Origin: Ruminococcaceae bacterium UBA7080
Lineage (GTDB): Bacteria; Bacillota; Clostridia; Oscillospirales; Acutalibacteraceae
Reading direction: 5' to 3'
Assembly (NCBI GenBank): GCA_002493595.1
Contig: DKZG01000015.1
Coordinates: 1 to 64,000, forward strand
Length of the DNA stretch: 64,000 bases
In this document: piece by piece, positions 1 through 9,854 of the stretch
How positions within the stretch are numbered: position 1 is the first letter of the stretch
Layout of the letters: each line of letters starts with the position of its first letter
The notes under the pieces: generated by a model
What the model was told of the DNA's origin: nothing
The model's database searches: none
Seen by the model: the letters and a program-made list of their open reading frames with translations, nothing else
Translations under genes and position numbers: made by a program

Positions 1-20
1 CCCAGCTGAGCTATGCTCCC
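1..20 (-). tRNA. tRNA 5' end (partial, runs off left edge)
   Basis: Read on the minus strand, the first 20 bases give GGGAGCATAGCTCAGCTGGG, a 7-base acceptor strand followed by the standard D-arm start. The anticodon lies outside the window, so the isotype is not decided; Val or Ala type are common with this 5' half. A matching promoter lies just upstream. Confidence 0.8.
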
Positions 21-51
21 ACATACCATATCGCGTCTCGCGACGTGTTAT

Positions 52-80
52 ATAATACAATAACTGTTAAAAAAAGTCAA
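52..80 (-). promoter_or_regulatory. promoter of the tRNA gene
   Basis: Minus-strand -35 TTGACT (75-80) and -10 TATTAT (52-57) with a 17-base spacer. Transcription would start near 45, leaving about 25 leader bases that can form the small hairpin TCGCG-AGA-CGCGA before the tRNA. Confidence 0.75.
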
Positions 81-131
81 TACCTTTTTTTAATTTTTTT
101 TATATTCTTGTATCATCTGTTTTTTATAAAA

Positions 132-1013
132 TCAGTCGGAATTATGCTTAATAAGATTTTTGATTTCATCGGGAGAAAAAGTATATACTTTATCACAAAA
201 ATGACATTCAACATTTGTTGTCTTATCCGATGCTGCCATTTCCTCCAGGGATTCTCTGCCTGTAGAAATCAAGGCTGCTTCTACCCTTTCTTTTGAACAA
301 TTGCATCTATATTCAGTTCGGCTTTCATCAAGCTTTTCAATTTTTATTCCCTTTAAAGCTCTTTTAGCAATTTCATCAACAGTCATACCATTTTTCAACA
401 TAGTTGTAACCGGTTCGATATCCTGAAGTGCAAACTCAATTTTATCAATTACCTCTTCCGGGCAACCGGGTAACAGCTGAATAAGAAATCCACCGGCAGC
501 AGCGACTGTAAGATTCGGATTAACCAAAACACCAAGTGCACATACAGTCGGAGTTTGCTCTGATACAGCATAATAATTTGTAATATCCTCTGCAATTTCA
601 CCGCTTACGATCTGAGTCTGACCAACATAGGGTTCATTTAATCCTATGTCTTTCATCACAAAAAGATAACCATTTGTTCCGACTGTACCTTTAACATCCA
701 ATTTTCCGGCATCATTAAGCGGAATTTCTACAATTGGATTTTGCACATAGCCGCGAACATTGCCCTCGCTGTCAGAGACAGCAATAACAGCACCTGACGG
801 ACCGCCGCCATTAAGCCTAAGGGTAATGCTATCGTCTTTGCCTTTAAGCATATCACCCATCATTGAAGCGGCTGTCATCAGACGACCCAAAGCAGCAGTA
901 TTTACGGCTGATGTTTTATGAATTTGTTCAGCACGCGCAATAATATCTGTAGTATCGGCAGCTATTACAAAAGCACTGCCGTCATCTGTAATATATCTTA
1001 CAATTTTACCCAT
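132..1013 (-). CDS. hslO: Hsp33 redox-activated chaperone
   Basis: Cytosolic holdase chaperone switched on by oxidation and unfolding. The 293-residue length is normal for Hsp33. The C-terminal zinc switch is complete: CxC at residues 237/239 (CNC) and CxxC at 270/273 (CHFC). The N-terminus (GKIVRYITDDGSAF) is typical of the family. The start codon directly abuts the stop of the upstream methyltransferase, so the two are probably co-transcribed after yerC. No terminator is obvious before the tRNA promoter at the left edge. Function is known from the family; the operon is inferred from spacing. Confidence 0.96.
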   Translation of the reverse strand: MGKIVRYITDDGSAFVIAADTTDIIARAEQIHKTSAVNTAALGRLMTAASMMGDMLKGKDDSITLRLNGGGPSGAVIAVSDSEGNVRGYVQNPIVEIPLNDAGKLDVKGTVGTNGYLFVMKDIGLNEPYVGQTQIVSGEIAEDITNYYAVSEQTPTVCALGVLVNPNLTVAAAGGFLIQLLPGCPEEVIDKIEFALQDIEPVTTMLKNGMTVDEIAKRALKGIKIEKLDESRTEYRCNCSKERVEAALISTGRESLEEMAASDKTTNVECHFCDKVYTFSPDEIKNLIKHNSD

Positions 1014-1745
1014 TTATTTCACCTTTTTACACACAAAGTATAATCTCTCACTATTACATTTCGGAGCATTAGCGGTTAATTCATCAAAAATACCGATTAC
1101 TTCAAAGCCTGAATCCAACAATGCGTCTGTCAGCTTTTTATCCGAATAAGCCTTTTCTTTGAAACTTTCACTAAATCTGTCATAGCTTTGACCATTATAA
1201 ATAAAAAAATCAAGAAAAATTTCAACAACATCATCACCAATATAATGATTGTCCCAGCTGAGAAAAAAATCTTCTTCATCAAAAACAAAGGTATTATCAG
1301 CCAGAATTTTACGATGTTTATACGGCGTATTAACATCGAATATAAATATGCCGTCATTTTTTAGTGATTGATTTACACATTTAAAGCAACTTATTACCTG
1401 ATTATAATCAATTAAATGATTGACTGCATCAAGAGAGCAGATACAATAATCTACTTTCAGCGGCAGCAAAAACGACGTCATATCAGCCTGATAAAAATAA
1501 TTCTCCGGACACTTACATTTAGCAACTGTCAGCATATCTTCAGACAAATCCAGTCCGACAGTATTATATCCCTTTTCAACTAAAAGCTTTGTTAGAGTGC
1601 CGGTACCGCATGCAAGGTCTAAAACTGTGTTCCCGCCGTTTCCGTATTCAGAAAAAAAGTTAGAAATGTAATCACTTCTAACTTTATAATCAACATTTTC
1701 AGTTAAGCTGTCATAAAACTGAGCAAAGGTATTATAGCTGCTCAT
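1014..1745 (-). CDS. class I SAM-dependent methyltransferase
   Basis: A Rossmann-fold methyltransferase of 243 residues whose substrate cannot be read from the sequence. Motif I is clear (VLDLACGTGTLTKLL, about residue 40), followed by the acidic VGLDLSEDML strand and a DAVNHL motif IV. The N-terminus (YNTFAQFYDSLTENVDY) is shared by a family often annotated as YjhP/UbiE-like. I chose the ATG at 1745 because AGGAAGAG sits just before it; a longer in-frame reading to 1799 would lie inside yerC. The chosen start overlaps the 3' end of yerC by 14 bases, which suggests translational coupling. Confidence 0.9.
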   Translation of the reverse strand: MSSYNTFAQFYDSLTENVDYKVRSDYISNFFSEYGNGGNTVLDLACGTGTLTKLLVEKGYNTVGLDLSEDMLTVAKCKCPENYFYQADMTSFLLPLKVDYCICSLDAVNHLIDYNQVISCFKCVNQSLKNDGIFIFDVNTPYKHRKILADNTFVFDEEDFFLSWDNHYIGDDVVEIFLDFFIYNGQSYDRFSESFKEKAYSDKKLTDALLDSGFEVIGIFDELTANAPKCNSERLYFVCKKVK

Positions 1746-2040
1746 TCTCTTCCTGCTCTCTGATTCTTTCAAAAATTCTGTCATAACCGTCACATCCATA
1801 CTGTAAAGAACGGTTGACTCTGCTTATTGTAGCCGTTGATGCACCTGTAGCATTAACAATATCTGTATAAACGCATTTTTCTGAAAGCATTTTCGCAACA
1901 ACAAGCCTCTGGCTGATGGCCTTAAGCTCCTGAATTGTACACAAATCCTCAAAGAAATCATAGCATTCATCCGTGTTTTCCAATGATAAAACAGCCTTAA
2001 ACAAAAAATCGAGATTATCGTCCTGTAATTTTCTGGTCAT
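1732..2040 (-). CDS. yerC: YerC/YecD family TrpR-like regulator
   Basis: A 102-residue DNA-binding protein of the TrpR-related YerC/YecD family. Its helix-turn-helix is visible (ELKAISQRL then YTDIVNATGASTATISRVNR, about residues 38-78), as is the N-terminal LQDDNLDFLFKAVLSL signature. The natural ligand and targets of this family are poorly known. It is the first gene of a likely yerC-methyltransferase-hslO operon, has a CGGGAGGA ribosome site, and is preceded by a promoter. Confidence 0.9.
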   Translation of the reverse strand: MTRKLQDDNLDFLFKAVLSLENTDECYDFFEDLCTIQELKAISQRLVVAKMLSEKCVYTDIVNATGASTATISRVNRSLQYGCDGYDRIFERIREQEENEQL

Positions 2041-2093
2041 TATAATCCTCCCGAGTTATTAAAGCTTAAAAGCTTTTAATTCAATATATTCAT

Positions 2094-2122
2094 ATTGTAA
2101 CACACTAAACTGTGAAAGTAAA
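2094..2122 (-). promoter_or_regulatory. promoter of the yerC operon
   Basis: Minus-strand -35 TTTACT (2117-2122) and -10 TACAAT (2094-2099), spacer 17. The -35 abuts the T-tract of the lysA terminator, so one transcription unit ends where the next begins. Confidence 0.6.
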
Positions 2123-2153
2123 GAAAAATCCCCGAAATACATCAGGGATTTTT
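2121..2153 (-). terminator. terminator after lysA
   Basis: Stem AAAATCCC/GGGATTTT with a loop of about 11 bases, followed on the minus strand by TTTTTCTTT. It lies just past the lysA stop codon. Confidence 0.75.
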
Positions 2154-2157
2154 ACGA

Positions 2158-3432
2158 TTACGCTTCGATGAGCTTATCAAATATATCAAAGCAATCAAAG
2201 GTTGCAAAATAATCTTTTTCGGTTTCGGCACGTCTGATCAACTGATATGAGCCGTCCTCCTTGAGCAAAATTTCCGAACTTCTCAGCTTGCCGTTATAGT
2301 TGTATCCCATAGAAAATCCATGGGCACCTGCATCATGTATAAACAGATAATCACCCATTTCAATTTTCGGAAGCATTCTGTCAACGGCAAATTTATCGCA
2401 ATTCTCACAAAGCGAGCCGGTAATATCATATTTATTGTCACAGGTTCTGTTTTCTTTGCCAAGAACGGTAATATGGTGATAAGCACCATATATTGCCGGA
2501 CGCATAAGATTAGCCGCGCAAGCATCAACACCGATATATTCCTTATGTGTATGCTTTTCATTTATTGCTTTCGTGATAAGAGCACCATAAGGACCCATCA
2601 TATATCTGCCAAGTTCCGTAAAAATTGCAACATCATCCATACCGGCAGGAATAAGAACATCCTCATAGGCCTTTCGTACACCTTCACCGATGACAAAAAT
2701 ATCATTTGCATCCTGGTCAGGCCTGTATGGAATACCAATTCCACCCGAAAGATTGATAAATGTTATATGTATTCCCAGCTTAGCCTTTAAATCGACAGCC
2801 AGCTCAAATAATATCTTCGCAAGCATCGGATAGTATTCATTTGTTACAGTATTTGAACAGAGAAAAGAATGTATGCCAAATTCCTCAACACCCTTTTCTT
2901 TCATAATAGCAAAGGCTTCATAAATTTGTTTCGTAGTCATACCGTACTTGGCGTCACCGGGATTATCCATAATGTCATTGCTGATTTTAAAAACACCGCC
3001 AGGATTATACCTGCAGCTCATTTTTTTTGGCAGCTTGCCACAGGCCTTCTCAACTGCTTCAATATGAGTAATATCATCCAGATTGATAATACCGCCTAAA
3101 TCATTGCAATATTTAAATTCTTCAATCGGTGTATCGTTAGATGAAAACATTATATCATCACCAACAGCCCCGATTGCTTTAGAAAGTATAAGCTCCGGCT
3201 TTGATGAGCAATCACATCCACAGCCATATTCCTGCAAAATCTTAATCAGATAGGGGTTTGGAGTAGCTTTAACGGCAAAGTATTCTTTATATCCTTTATT
3301 CCAAGAAAATGCTTTTTTCAAATTTTCAACATTTTCTCTAATCCCCCTTTCGTCATAAAGATGAAAAGGAGTTGGGTATTTGCCGGCAATCTCCTCAACC
3401 TTTTCTTTAGTTACAAATGGTGTCTTTATCAT
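2158..3432 (-). CDS. lysA: diaminopimelate decarboxylase-type PLP enzyme
   Basis: Fold-type III PLP decarboxylase, most likely meso-diaminopimelate to lysine plus CO2. The PLP lysine lies in EYFAVKATPNP (about residue 54), with a Gly-rich phosphate loop (LSGGIGIPYRP) and the ELGRYMMGPYG motif. CENCDKFAVDR takes the place of the usual CES/T-D substrate Cys segment. The length of 424 is normal. The protein resembles the Clostridia/Bacteroidetes branch of LysA-like enzymes more than E. coli LysA, so a related decarboxylase role (for example a carboxynorspermidine-type substrate) cannot be fully excluded. It follows engB by 3 bases. Confidence 0.88.
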   Translation of the reverse strand: MIKTPFVTKEKVEEIAGKYPTPFHLYDERGIRENVENLKKAFSWNKGYKEYFAVKATPNPYLIKILQEYGCGCDCSSKPELILSKAIGAVGDDIMFSSNDTPIEEFKYCNDLGGIINLDDITHIEAVEKACGKLPKKMSCRYNPGGVFKISNDIMDNPGDAKYGMTTKQIYEAFAIMKEKGVEEFGIHSFLCSNTVTNEYYPMLAKILFELAVDLKAKLGIHITFINLSGGIGIPYRPDQDANDIFVIGEGVRKAYEDVLIPAGMDDVAIFTELGRYMMGPYGALITKAINEKHTHKEYIGVDACAANLMRPAIYGAYHHITVLGKENRTCDNKYDITGSLCENCDKFAVDRMLPKIEMGDYLFIHDAGAHGFSMGYNYNGKLRSSEILLKEDGSYQLIRRAETEKDYFATFDCFDIFDKLIEA

Positions 3433-3435
3433 GAT

Positions 3436-4032
3436 TTATTGTCCTCCTGCATCACGTATTGCTGTTTCAATATAATTTTTAATACCGTTAATCCCCTGCC
3501 CTGTTACTGCCGAAAACGGAATTACCGGAATCCCTTCGGCAAAAGCGAGCTCTTCCTTTGAAAGCTTAAGCCTCTCTTCGTAAGCCTTTTTCTTTAGCTT
3601 GTCTGCTTTCGTCATAACAATTATAAAAGGAATTTTCATTTCCTTCATAAACGAAATCATTCCTGCATCATCTTTTGTAAGCGGATGGCGCATATCTATC
3701 AGCTGAACAACAAGGCAGATATTTCTTTTTGATTTGAAATACCCCTCCATCAAATCCGCAAAGCGGCTAAGCTCCTGCTTACTTATTTTAGCATAGCCGT
3801 ATCCGGGCAAATCAACGAATTTAACATCCTCCACACTGTAGAAATTAATGGTTACTGTTTTTCCCGGAACCGAACTTACACGGGCAAGCTGTTTACGATT
3901 AAAAAGCTTATTAAGCAACGAACTTTTACCGACATTGGATCTGCCTGCAAATGCTATTTCGGGAACATAGCTTTCAGGAAGCTGCTCGAATGTGCCAAAG
4001 GCTCTCTCAAATTCTGCTTTATTATAATTCAT
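3436..4032 (-). CDS. engB: ribosome biogenesis GTPase YsxC/EngB
   Basis: TRAFAC GTPase needed for assembly of the large ribosomal subunit. All G motifs are present: G1 GRSNVGKSS (about residue 31), G3 DLPGYGYAK, G4 TKADK and G5 SAVTG. The length (198) is standard. It lies 7 bases after lon and just before lysA. The lon-engB pairing is common in Firmicutes. Confidence 0.96.
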   Translation of the reverse strand: MNYNKAEFERAFGTFEQLPESYVPEIAFAGRSNVGKSSLLNKLFNRKQLARVSSVPGKTVTINFYSVEDVKFVDLPGYGYAKISKQELSRFADLMEGYFKSKRNICLVVQLIDMRHPLTKDDAGMISFMKEMKIPFIIVMTKADKLKKKAYEERLKLSKEELAFAEGIPVIPFSAVTGQGINGIKNYIETAIRDAGGQ

Positions 4033-4039
4033 AATTCAC

Positions 4040-6454
4040 CTACTGTGTTATAACCGGCTGACGTGCCTTATTTCGCTGTACAACAACATTTTTTATTTCA
4101 TCACTGTTAAGCATATCGGGCAGTTGTTCAAGAGCAATTGGAATTATTTCTTCAAAATCAGATACTGCAATAAAATGAACAGCCCCCTTAATTTCATCAG
4201 AAATTTCAACAAGGTCCTTAGCGTTTTCCTTGGGAATAATTACCGTATCACAGCCGGCCTTATAAGCCGCCATTGATTTTTCTTTAAGTCCGCCAATCGG
4301 CATGGCCTTCCCCTTCAGACTGATTTCACCGGTCATTGCAACATTAGACTTAATAGGTATACCGGTAAGTTCACTCAAAATAGCCGTAGTTATTGCTAAA
4401 CCAGCCGAAGGACCATCTTTGGGTACTGCCCCTTCAGGCGCATGAATATGTATATCTTTATTTTTATAAAAATCAGTATCAATACCGAATCTTGCGGATT
4501 TTGACCTAACAAATGATACAGCTGTTTTGGCACTTTCTTTCATAACATCACCAAGATTGCCGGTCAATTCTAATTTGCCGCTTCCGTCTAAAGCAGAAAC
4601 CTCTATTGGAAGTATCGTGCCCCCAACGCTTGTCCATGCAAGTCCGTTAACCGTTCCGACAAGGTTTTCCTGAGATATCTTGTCAGGAGAATATATTTTT
4701 TTGCCCAAAATATCTTCCAAATTTTTATCGGTAACTTTAAAGCATTTTTCGCCGCTTTCAAGCGAGACAGCAGCCTTTCTGCAAAGAGAAGCAATACTTC
4801 TCTCAAGCTTTCTGACACCTGCCTCACGAGTATAGCCTTCAATTAAATCATGAATTGCCTTATCTGCAACTCTGAATTCTCTTCCCGTAAGCTTGTGCTT
4901 AGCCATTTCTTTTTTTATCAAATGCTCTTTGGCAATGTGAAATTTTTCCAGTGAAGTATATGAGTTAAGCTCAATAACCTCCATTCTGTCATATAACGGG
5001 GCAGATATTGCCGAAACATCATTGGCCGTTGTGATAAAAAGAACTCTGCTTAAATCAATGGGAAATTCAATATAATGGTCAGTAAAGGTATTGTTTTGCT
5101 CGGGATCAAGGGCTTCAAGCAATGCAGAAGAGGGATCACCCTTATAATCATTACCGACTTTATCAATCTCATCTAAAAGAATAATCGGATTCATGACTCC
5201 GCTTTTAATTACAGCATCAATAATTCTTCCCGGCATGGAGCCAATATATGTTTTACGATGGCCTCTTATCTCCGCCTCATCATGGATACCGCCCAAAGCA
5301 ATACGAACATATTCTCTATTCATACTCTTAGCAAGCGATTTAACGATAGAGGTCTTACCAACACCGGGAGGACCTGCAAGACATAAAATTTGGCCGTTAA
5401 AATCCGGATTTCGTTTATAAACAGCTAAAGAGTCAACAATTCTGTCCTTAACCTTTTCAAGACCGTAATGCTCTTTATTAAGGATTCGTCTGGCTCTATC
5501 CAGATTTATGGCATCCTTAGTAAATTTACCAAACGGAATTTCAAGACACTTATCAAGATAATTTCGTGAGACTGTTGCTTCATGGGAGCCTGAAGGCATT
5601 TTCAAAAGCTTATCGCATTCTCTAAAGAGTTTATCCTTGATATCATCAGAGCAATTAAGTGATTTGATAGCTTCACGATATCTGTCCGTTTCCTCAAGAG
5701 GATTTTCCCCCTCGCCAAGTGAATCAGATATAACCTTAAGTTCCTCACGAAGATAATATTCACGCTGATTTTTATCAATTTCCTCTTGAACTTTTTCGTG
5801 TATTTCTGCTTCAATTTCAAGTGTTGTATTTTCTTTTTTTAAAAAAACAAGAAGCTGTGCCAGTCGCTTGTAAGGATTCAGCTCTTCAAGAACAGACTGC
5901 TTTGATGCATAATCAAGAAAAGTGTTTGATGCAATAAAATCAGCAAGTTCACCACTGCTTTTAATCGTAATAACCTTCGTTATTACATCCGTGCTGATTT
6001 TAGGCACAAGAGCTGAATAGCTTTCAAATTCCCTCTTAACAGCACGCTGATATGCTTTTTCTTCATCAATACTGCATTTATACTTAACTTCACTAACAAC
6101 ATCAATACTACCGCACAGAAAGGGCTTAGTCTGGGTAATTGCAGCAAGAGATGCTCTTTCTATACCCTCTACAACCACTCTGAGATTTTCACTGTTAGGT
6201 ATTCGTATCATTTGCCTAACGTGGCATACAACACCGATACTATACATTTCTGTAATATCAGGATCATCGATAGAAGCATCCTTTTGGCAAACAAGAAAGA
6301 CCTTTTGTGCTGCCTGCATTGCATTTCTCAGTGCCTCAACACTTTTTTTTCTGCCAACATCAAAATGCAGCACCATATCAGGAAAAACCACCAAACCGCG
6401 AAGAGGGATAATAGGAAGCTCCATAGTATTTTGTATTGTATTAACATCATTCAT
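4040..6454 (-). CDS. lon: ATP-dependent protease Lon
   Basis: Cytosolic AAA+ serine protease that degrades damaged and regulatory proteins. Domain order is an N-terminal LAN substrate domain (PIIPLRGLVVFPDM onward, to about residue 200), a coiled region, an AAA+ module with Walker A GPPGVGKTS and Walker B ILLDEIDK, then the S16 protease domain with the catalytic Ser in PKDGPSAGLA and Lys in GGLKEKSMAA. At 804 residues it has normal LonA length. It heads a lon-engB-lysA unit with its own promoter, downstream of the clpX terminator. Confidence 0.97.
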   Translation of the reverse strand: MNDVNTIQNTMELPIIPLRGLVVFPDMVLHFDVGRKKSVEALRNAMQAAQKVFLVCQKDASIDDPDITEMYSIGVVCHVRQMIRIPNSENLRVVVEGIERASLAAITQTKPFLCGSIDVVSEVKYKCSIDEEKAYQRAVKREFESYSALVPKISTDVITKVITIKSSGELADFIASNTFLDYASKQSVLEELNPYKRLAQLLVFLKKENTTLEIEAEIHEKVQEEIDKNQREYYLREELKVISDSLGEGENPLEETDRYREAIKSLNCSDDIKDKLFRECDKLLKMPSGSHEATVSRNYLDKCLEIPFGKFTKDAINLDRARRILNKEHYGLEKVKDRIVDSLAVYKRNPDFNGQILCLAGPPGVGKTSIVKSLAKSMNREYVRIALGGIHDEAEIRGHRKTYIGSMPGRIIDAVIKSGVMNPIILLDEIDKVGNDYKGDPSSALLEALDPEQNNTFTDHYIEFPIDLSRVLFITTANDVSAISAPLYDRMEVIELNSYTSLEKFHIAKEHLIKKEMAKHKLTGREFRVADKAIHDLIEGYTREAGVRKLERSIASLCRKAAVSLESGEKCFKVTDKNLEDILGKKIYSPDKISQENLVGTVNGLAWTSVGGTILPIEVSALDGSGKLELTGNLGDVMKESAKTAVSFVRSKSARFGIDTDFYKNKDIHIHAPEGAVPKDGPSAGLAITTAILSELTGIPIKSNVAMTGEISLKGKAMPIGGLKEKSMAAYKAGCDTVIIPKENAKDLVEISDEIKGAVHFIAVSDFEEIIPIALEQLPDMLNSDEIKNVVVQRNKARQPVITQ

Positions 6455-6493
6455 ATAAAAAACCTACTTAGTTAACTAAAATAAATCAGTGTA

Positions 6494-6522
6494 ATTATAT
6501 AATATAAATATAAAAAAGGCAA
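6494..6522 (-). promoter_or_regulatory. promoter of lon
   Basis: Minus-strand -35 TTGCCT (6517-6522) and consensus -10 TATAAT (6494-6499), spacer 17. The -35 box lies inside the stem of the clpX terminator, so the same bases serve both purposes. No CtsR- or HrcA-like operator was recognised. Confidence 0.6.
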
Positions 6523-6539
6523 CAAAAAAGTTGCCTTTT
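6512..6539 (-). terminator. terminator after clpX
   Basis: A perfect 10-bp stem (AAAAGGCAAC/GTTGCCTTTT) with a 6-base loop and trailing T residues, directly downstream of the clpX stop. Confidence 0.85.
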
Positions 6540-6548
6540 CGTTTAATT

Positions 6549-7841
6549 TTATGCATTTTTCAGGCTATTTGCGGTTATATTCTTAGGCTGCCTGTTCGGA
6601 TTTCTCAGAATAATCGGCTCCTCACCGGTCTTTACGGTATCCTCAGTAATAATTATTTTTTCAATTGTATAATCACTCGGAACTTTAAACATAAGTTCTG
6701 TAAGCACTGATTCAAATACACTTCTCAAACCACGGGCACCCGTTTTACGCTCGAGCGTGATATCTGCAATTGAAAGCAATGCCTCATCCTTGAACTCCAG
6801 CACAACATCATCAAGCTCAAACAGCTTAACATATTGCCGCAAAATAGAGTTCTTAGGCTCTTTAATTATTCTGATCAGTGCATCTCTGTCAAGATTTTCG
6901 AGCACTGTTATAACAGGTACACGACCAATAAGCTCCGGAATAAGGCCATATTTAACAAGATCATGCTGCGTAGCATTTCTGAGCACATTCTCATCATCAG
7001 CTTGGGTTGTATGAATATCCGCACCAAAGCCAAGCGATTTACCGCCTATGCGCTTGCTGATAATCTTATCCATACCGTCAAAGGCTCCGCCGCAGATAAA
7101 CAAAATATTGCTAGTATCTATCTGAATAAATTCCTGCTGAGGATGCTTTCTGCCGCCCCCGGGGGGAACGTTGGAAACTGTACCCTCAAGTATTTTCAAA
7201 AGAGCCTGCTGAACACCTTCGCCGCTTACATCACGAGTTATAGAGCGATTTTCGCTTTTACGTGAGATTTTGTCAATTTCATCAACATAAATAATTCCGT
7301 GCTGTGCTCTTTCAACATCAAAATCAGCAGCCTGAATAAGACGAAGCAAAATATTTTCAACATCCTCACCGACATAGCCTGCCTCGGTAAGCGTGGTGGC
7401 ATCGGCAATTGCAAACGGAACATTTAATATTTTTGCAAGTGTCTGCGCCAGCATAGTTTTACCAACACCGGTTGGACCAATCAGCATAATATTGCTTTTT
7501 TGCAATTCCACATCATTATTGCCTGATACACTGTAGATACGCTTATAATGATTATAAACAGCAACCGAAAGCGCTTTTTTTGCATCGTCCTGACCAATTA
7601 CATATTCATCAAGCTTTGCTTTAATTTCTTCAGGCTTAGGAAGTATTAAATCATCGTTCACTCTTGAATGAGTGTGAGGAACATTTGTGGATTCGGTTTC
7701 GGCAATCAAATCATGACAAAGACCAACGCATTCATCGCAGATATAAACACCGGGCCCTTCAATCAGTTTGTGCACCATTGCCTCTGATTTGCCGCAAAAT
7801 GAGCACCTTGCAATATTACTGCGTGAGTCATCACGTGCCAT
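6549..7841 (-). CDS. clpX: ClpX ATPase of the ClpXP protease
   Basis: AAA+ unfoldase that feeds substrates to ClpP. The N-terminal C4 zinc domain is intact ([10 protein letters not shown], then CDECVGLC). Also present are Walker A GPTGVGKT, Walker [10 protein letters not shown], the pore loop segment GYVGEDVEN, and the sensor 2 TGARGLRS. At 430 residues it has normal length. It lies 25 bases after clpP, in the order tig-clpP-clpX that is conserved in bacteria. Confidence 0.97.
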   Translation of the reverse strand: MARDDSRSNIARCSFCGKSEAMVHKLIEGPGVYICDECVGLCHDLIAETESTNVPHTHSRVNDDLILPKPEEIKAKLDEYVIGQDDAKKALSVAVYNHYKRIYSVSGNNDVELQKSNIMLIGPTGVGKTMLAQTLAKILNVPFAIADATTLTEAGYVGEDVENILLRLIQAADFDVERAQHGIIYVDEIDKISRKSENRSITRDVSGEGVQQALLKILEGTVSNVPPGGGRKHPQQEFIQIDTSNILFICGGAFDGMDKIISKRIGGKSLGFGADIHTTQADDENVLRNATQHDLVKYGLIPELIGRVPVITVLENLDRDALIRIIKEPKNSILRQYVKLFELDDVVLEFKDEALLSIADITLERKTGARGLRSVFESVLTELMFKVPSDYTIEKIIITEDTVKTGEEPIILRNPNRQPKNITANSLKNA

Positions 7842-7866
7842 ATAACTAACCTCGATTATCTAAAAT

Positions 7867-8457
7867 TTATCTCTTATCAATTACCTTATCTATAAGGCCG
7901 TATTTAAGAGCTTCATCCGGAGTCATCCAGTTATCTCTGTCAGTATCCTTAGCAAGCTCTTCAACAGTTTTAGAACAGTTTTCAGCAAGAATTCTGTTCA
8001 AACGTTCCTTAGTCTGAACTAAATTTTTTGCAGCAATTTCAATATCTGTGGTTTGACCGGTTAATCCGTTGCCGCCGATTAACGGCTGATGAATGAGAAT
8101 TGAGCTGTTTGGCAGAGCTATACGCTTACCTTTTGCGCCGCTCGAAAGCAAAAAAGCGCCCATAGATGCAGCCATACCGATACATATTGTTGATACATCA
8201 CATTTTATATACTGCATTGTATCATAAATAGCCAGACCATCCGTCACAGAACCACCCGGACTGTTAATATAAAGGCTGATATCTTTTTCATTATCCTGAC
8301 CCTCAAGAAACAAAAGCTGTGCAACAACAAGTGAAGCTGTTGTTGAATTCACTTCATCTGACAACACAATAATTCTATCACTAAGCAAACGGGAATAGAT
8401 ATCCATAGACCTTTCGCCGGCACTTGTCTGTTCAAGAACATAAGGTACTAATGCCAT
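7867..8457 (-). CDS. clpP: ClpP serine protease subunit
   Basis: Barrel-forming peptidase partner of ClpX. The triad is readable: Ser98 in GMAASMG, His123 in LIHQP and Asp171 in KDTDRDN. I chose the ATG at 8457, which gives [10 protein letters not shown], the usual ClpP N-terminus, and a 196-residue protein. A GTG three codons upstream (8466) is also open, but it sits almost on top of the AAAGGA ribosome site. The gene is 30-40 bases after tig and is probably transcribed from the tig promoter. Confidence 0.97.
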   Translation of the reverse strand: MALVPYVLEQTSAGERSMDIYSRLLSDRIIVLSDEVNSTTASLVVAQLLFLEGQDNEKDISLYINSPGGSVTDGLAIYDTMQYIKCDVSTICIGMAASMGAFLLSSGAKGKRIALPNSSILIHQPLIGGNGLTGQTTDIEIAAKNLVQTKERLNRILAENCSKTVEELAKDTDRDNWMTPDEALKYGLIDKVIDKR

Positions 8458-8496
8458 ATTAATCACTATCCTTTAAAATTATATAACTGTAAAATC

Positions 8497-9777
8497 TTAT
8501 GCTTTCTTTGCAGTTTCAACTACTAACTCAAGTGCTTTTCTTGTTTTAATGTCAGAAGCAAGCTGGTCGGAAGGAACTGCATTCTTAATCTGTTGTGCAT
8601 CCATCTGATACTGCTCAGCGAGCTTTGCGACCTCTGCATCAATTTCCTCATCGGTAGCCTCTATACCTTCAGCATCAACAATGGCCTCAAGAGCAATTGA
8701 AGCTTTAACCTGACGCTGAGCACCTTCTTTAAATGACTCTTTAAATGCATCCATATCCTGACCGAGATAAGAAAGATATGTATTAAGATCAATACCCTGC
8801 ATCTGAAGTCTGTAGCTGTAATCCTGTATCATTTCATCCGTTCTGTGCTCAAACATACACTCAGGAATCTCGCATTCCATATTGTCAATAACCTGTTCCA
8901 TAAGCTGATTTTCAAAATCAGTTTTAGCCTCTGACGTCTTGCTTTCCTCAATATGCTTTTTAATATCAGCTTTGAGCTCATCAAGTGTATCAAACTCAGA
9001 TACATCTTTTACAAACTCATCGTCAAGCTCCGGCATTTCCTTGGTTTTAATTTCATTAATTTTACATTTGAAAACAGCATTCTTGCCTGCAAGCTCAGCC
9101 GCATATTCCTCAGGAAATGTAACATTAACATCAAATTCTTCACCCGTCTTATGACCTGCAACCTGCTCCTCAAATCCGGGAATGAAAGAACCTGAACCAA
9201 GCTCAAGCGGGTAATTTTCACCTTTGCCGCCTTCAAAAGCCACTTCATCAACAAAGCCTTCAAAATCAATTTCAGCTGTATCACCCATTTCGGCAGCTCT
9301 GTCTTCAACTGTTACAAGTCGTGAATTTCTGTCACGCATATTTTCGAGTTCCTTATCAACATCCTCATCTGTAGCCTCAACAGAAAGCATTTTTCCCTCA
9401 AGTCCCTTGTAATCACCAAGCTTAACCTCAGGATATACTGTAACTTTCATTTTCATTTCAACGCCTTCAGCCTTGCTCATTACAGGAATTTCAAGGTCAT
9501 ATGGCTGGTCAACAGTTCTGAGCTCAGCCTCAGTAATCGCTGATGAAACAGCTTCGGGATATACAATTTCAAGAGCTTCTTCATAAAAAGCACCCTCGCC
9601 GTAAACCTTTTCAACCATACCCTGCGTTGCCTTACCCTTACGGAAGCCGGGAAGCTGAATAGACTTTCTCTGTTTCATGTATGCAGACTTACAAGCTTCA
9701 GTAAATACCTCAGGTGCAACGGTAACCTCAATTTCATAAGTATTTGCGTCAATTTTATTAGATGATTTAAGTGCCAT
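8497..9777 (-). CDS. tig: trigger factor, ribosome-bound chaperone
   Basis: Binds ribosomal protein L23 at the exit tunnel and folds nascent chains; it has prolyl isomerase activity. The N-terminal ribosome-binding signature GFRKGKA is seen at about residue 45 (LPGFRKGKATQG). A central FKBP-type PPIase domain follows (about 155-240, GDTAEIDFEGFVDEVAFEGG), then the long helical C-terminal chaperone arms. Length 426 is typical. The ribosome site is AGGAGGTC, and a strong promoter lies upstream. Confidence 0.97.
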   Translation of the reverse strand: MALKSSNKIDANTYEIEVTVAPEVFTEACKSAYMKQRKSIQLPGFRKGKATQGMVEKVYGEGAFYEEALEIVYPEAVSSAITEAELRTVDQPYDLEIPVMSKAEGVEMKMKVTVYPEVKLGDYKGLEGKMLSVEATDEDVDKELENMRDRNSRLVTVEDRAAEMGDTAEIDFEGFVDEVAFEGGKGENYPLELGSGSFIPGFEEQVAGHKTGEEFDVNVTFPEEYAAELAGKNAVFKCKINEIKTKEMPELDDEFVKDVSEFDTLDELKADIKKHIEESKTSEAKTDFENQLMEQVIDNMECEIPECMFEHRTDEMIQDYSYRLQMQGIDLNTYLSYLGQDMDAFKESFKEGAQRQVKASIALEAIVDAEGIEATDEEIDAEVAKLAEQYQMDAQQIKNAVPSDQLASDIKTRKALELVVETAKKA

Positions 9778-9819
9778 AATTATGACCTCCTAACAAATTT
9801 TTCTAATCACCGAAATGGA

Positions 9820-9848
9820 ATTATAACATAAAACATAGGTAATATCAA
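9820..9848 (-). promoter_or_regulatory. promoter of tig-clpP-clpX
   Basis: Minus-strand -35 TTGATA (9843-9848) and consensus -10 TATAAT (9820-9825), spacer 17, about 35 bases before the tig ribosome site. Confidence 0.8.
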
Positions 9849-9854
9849 GCAATT

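Noticed and set aside
2320..2790. 156-codon plus-strand frame inside lysA
   Set aside because: A shadow of lysA; no family features.
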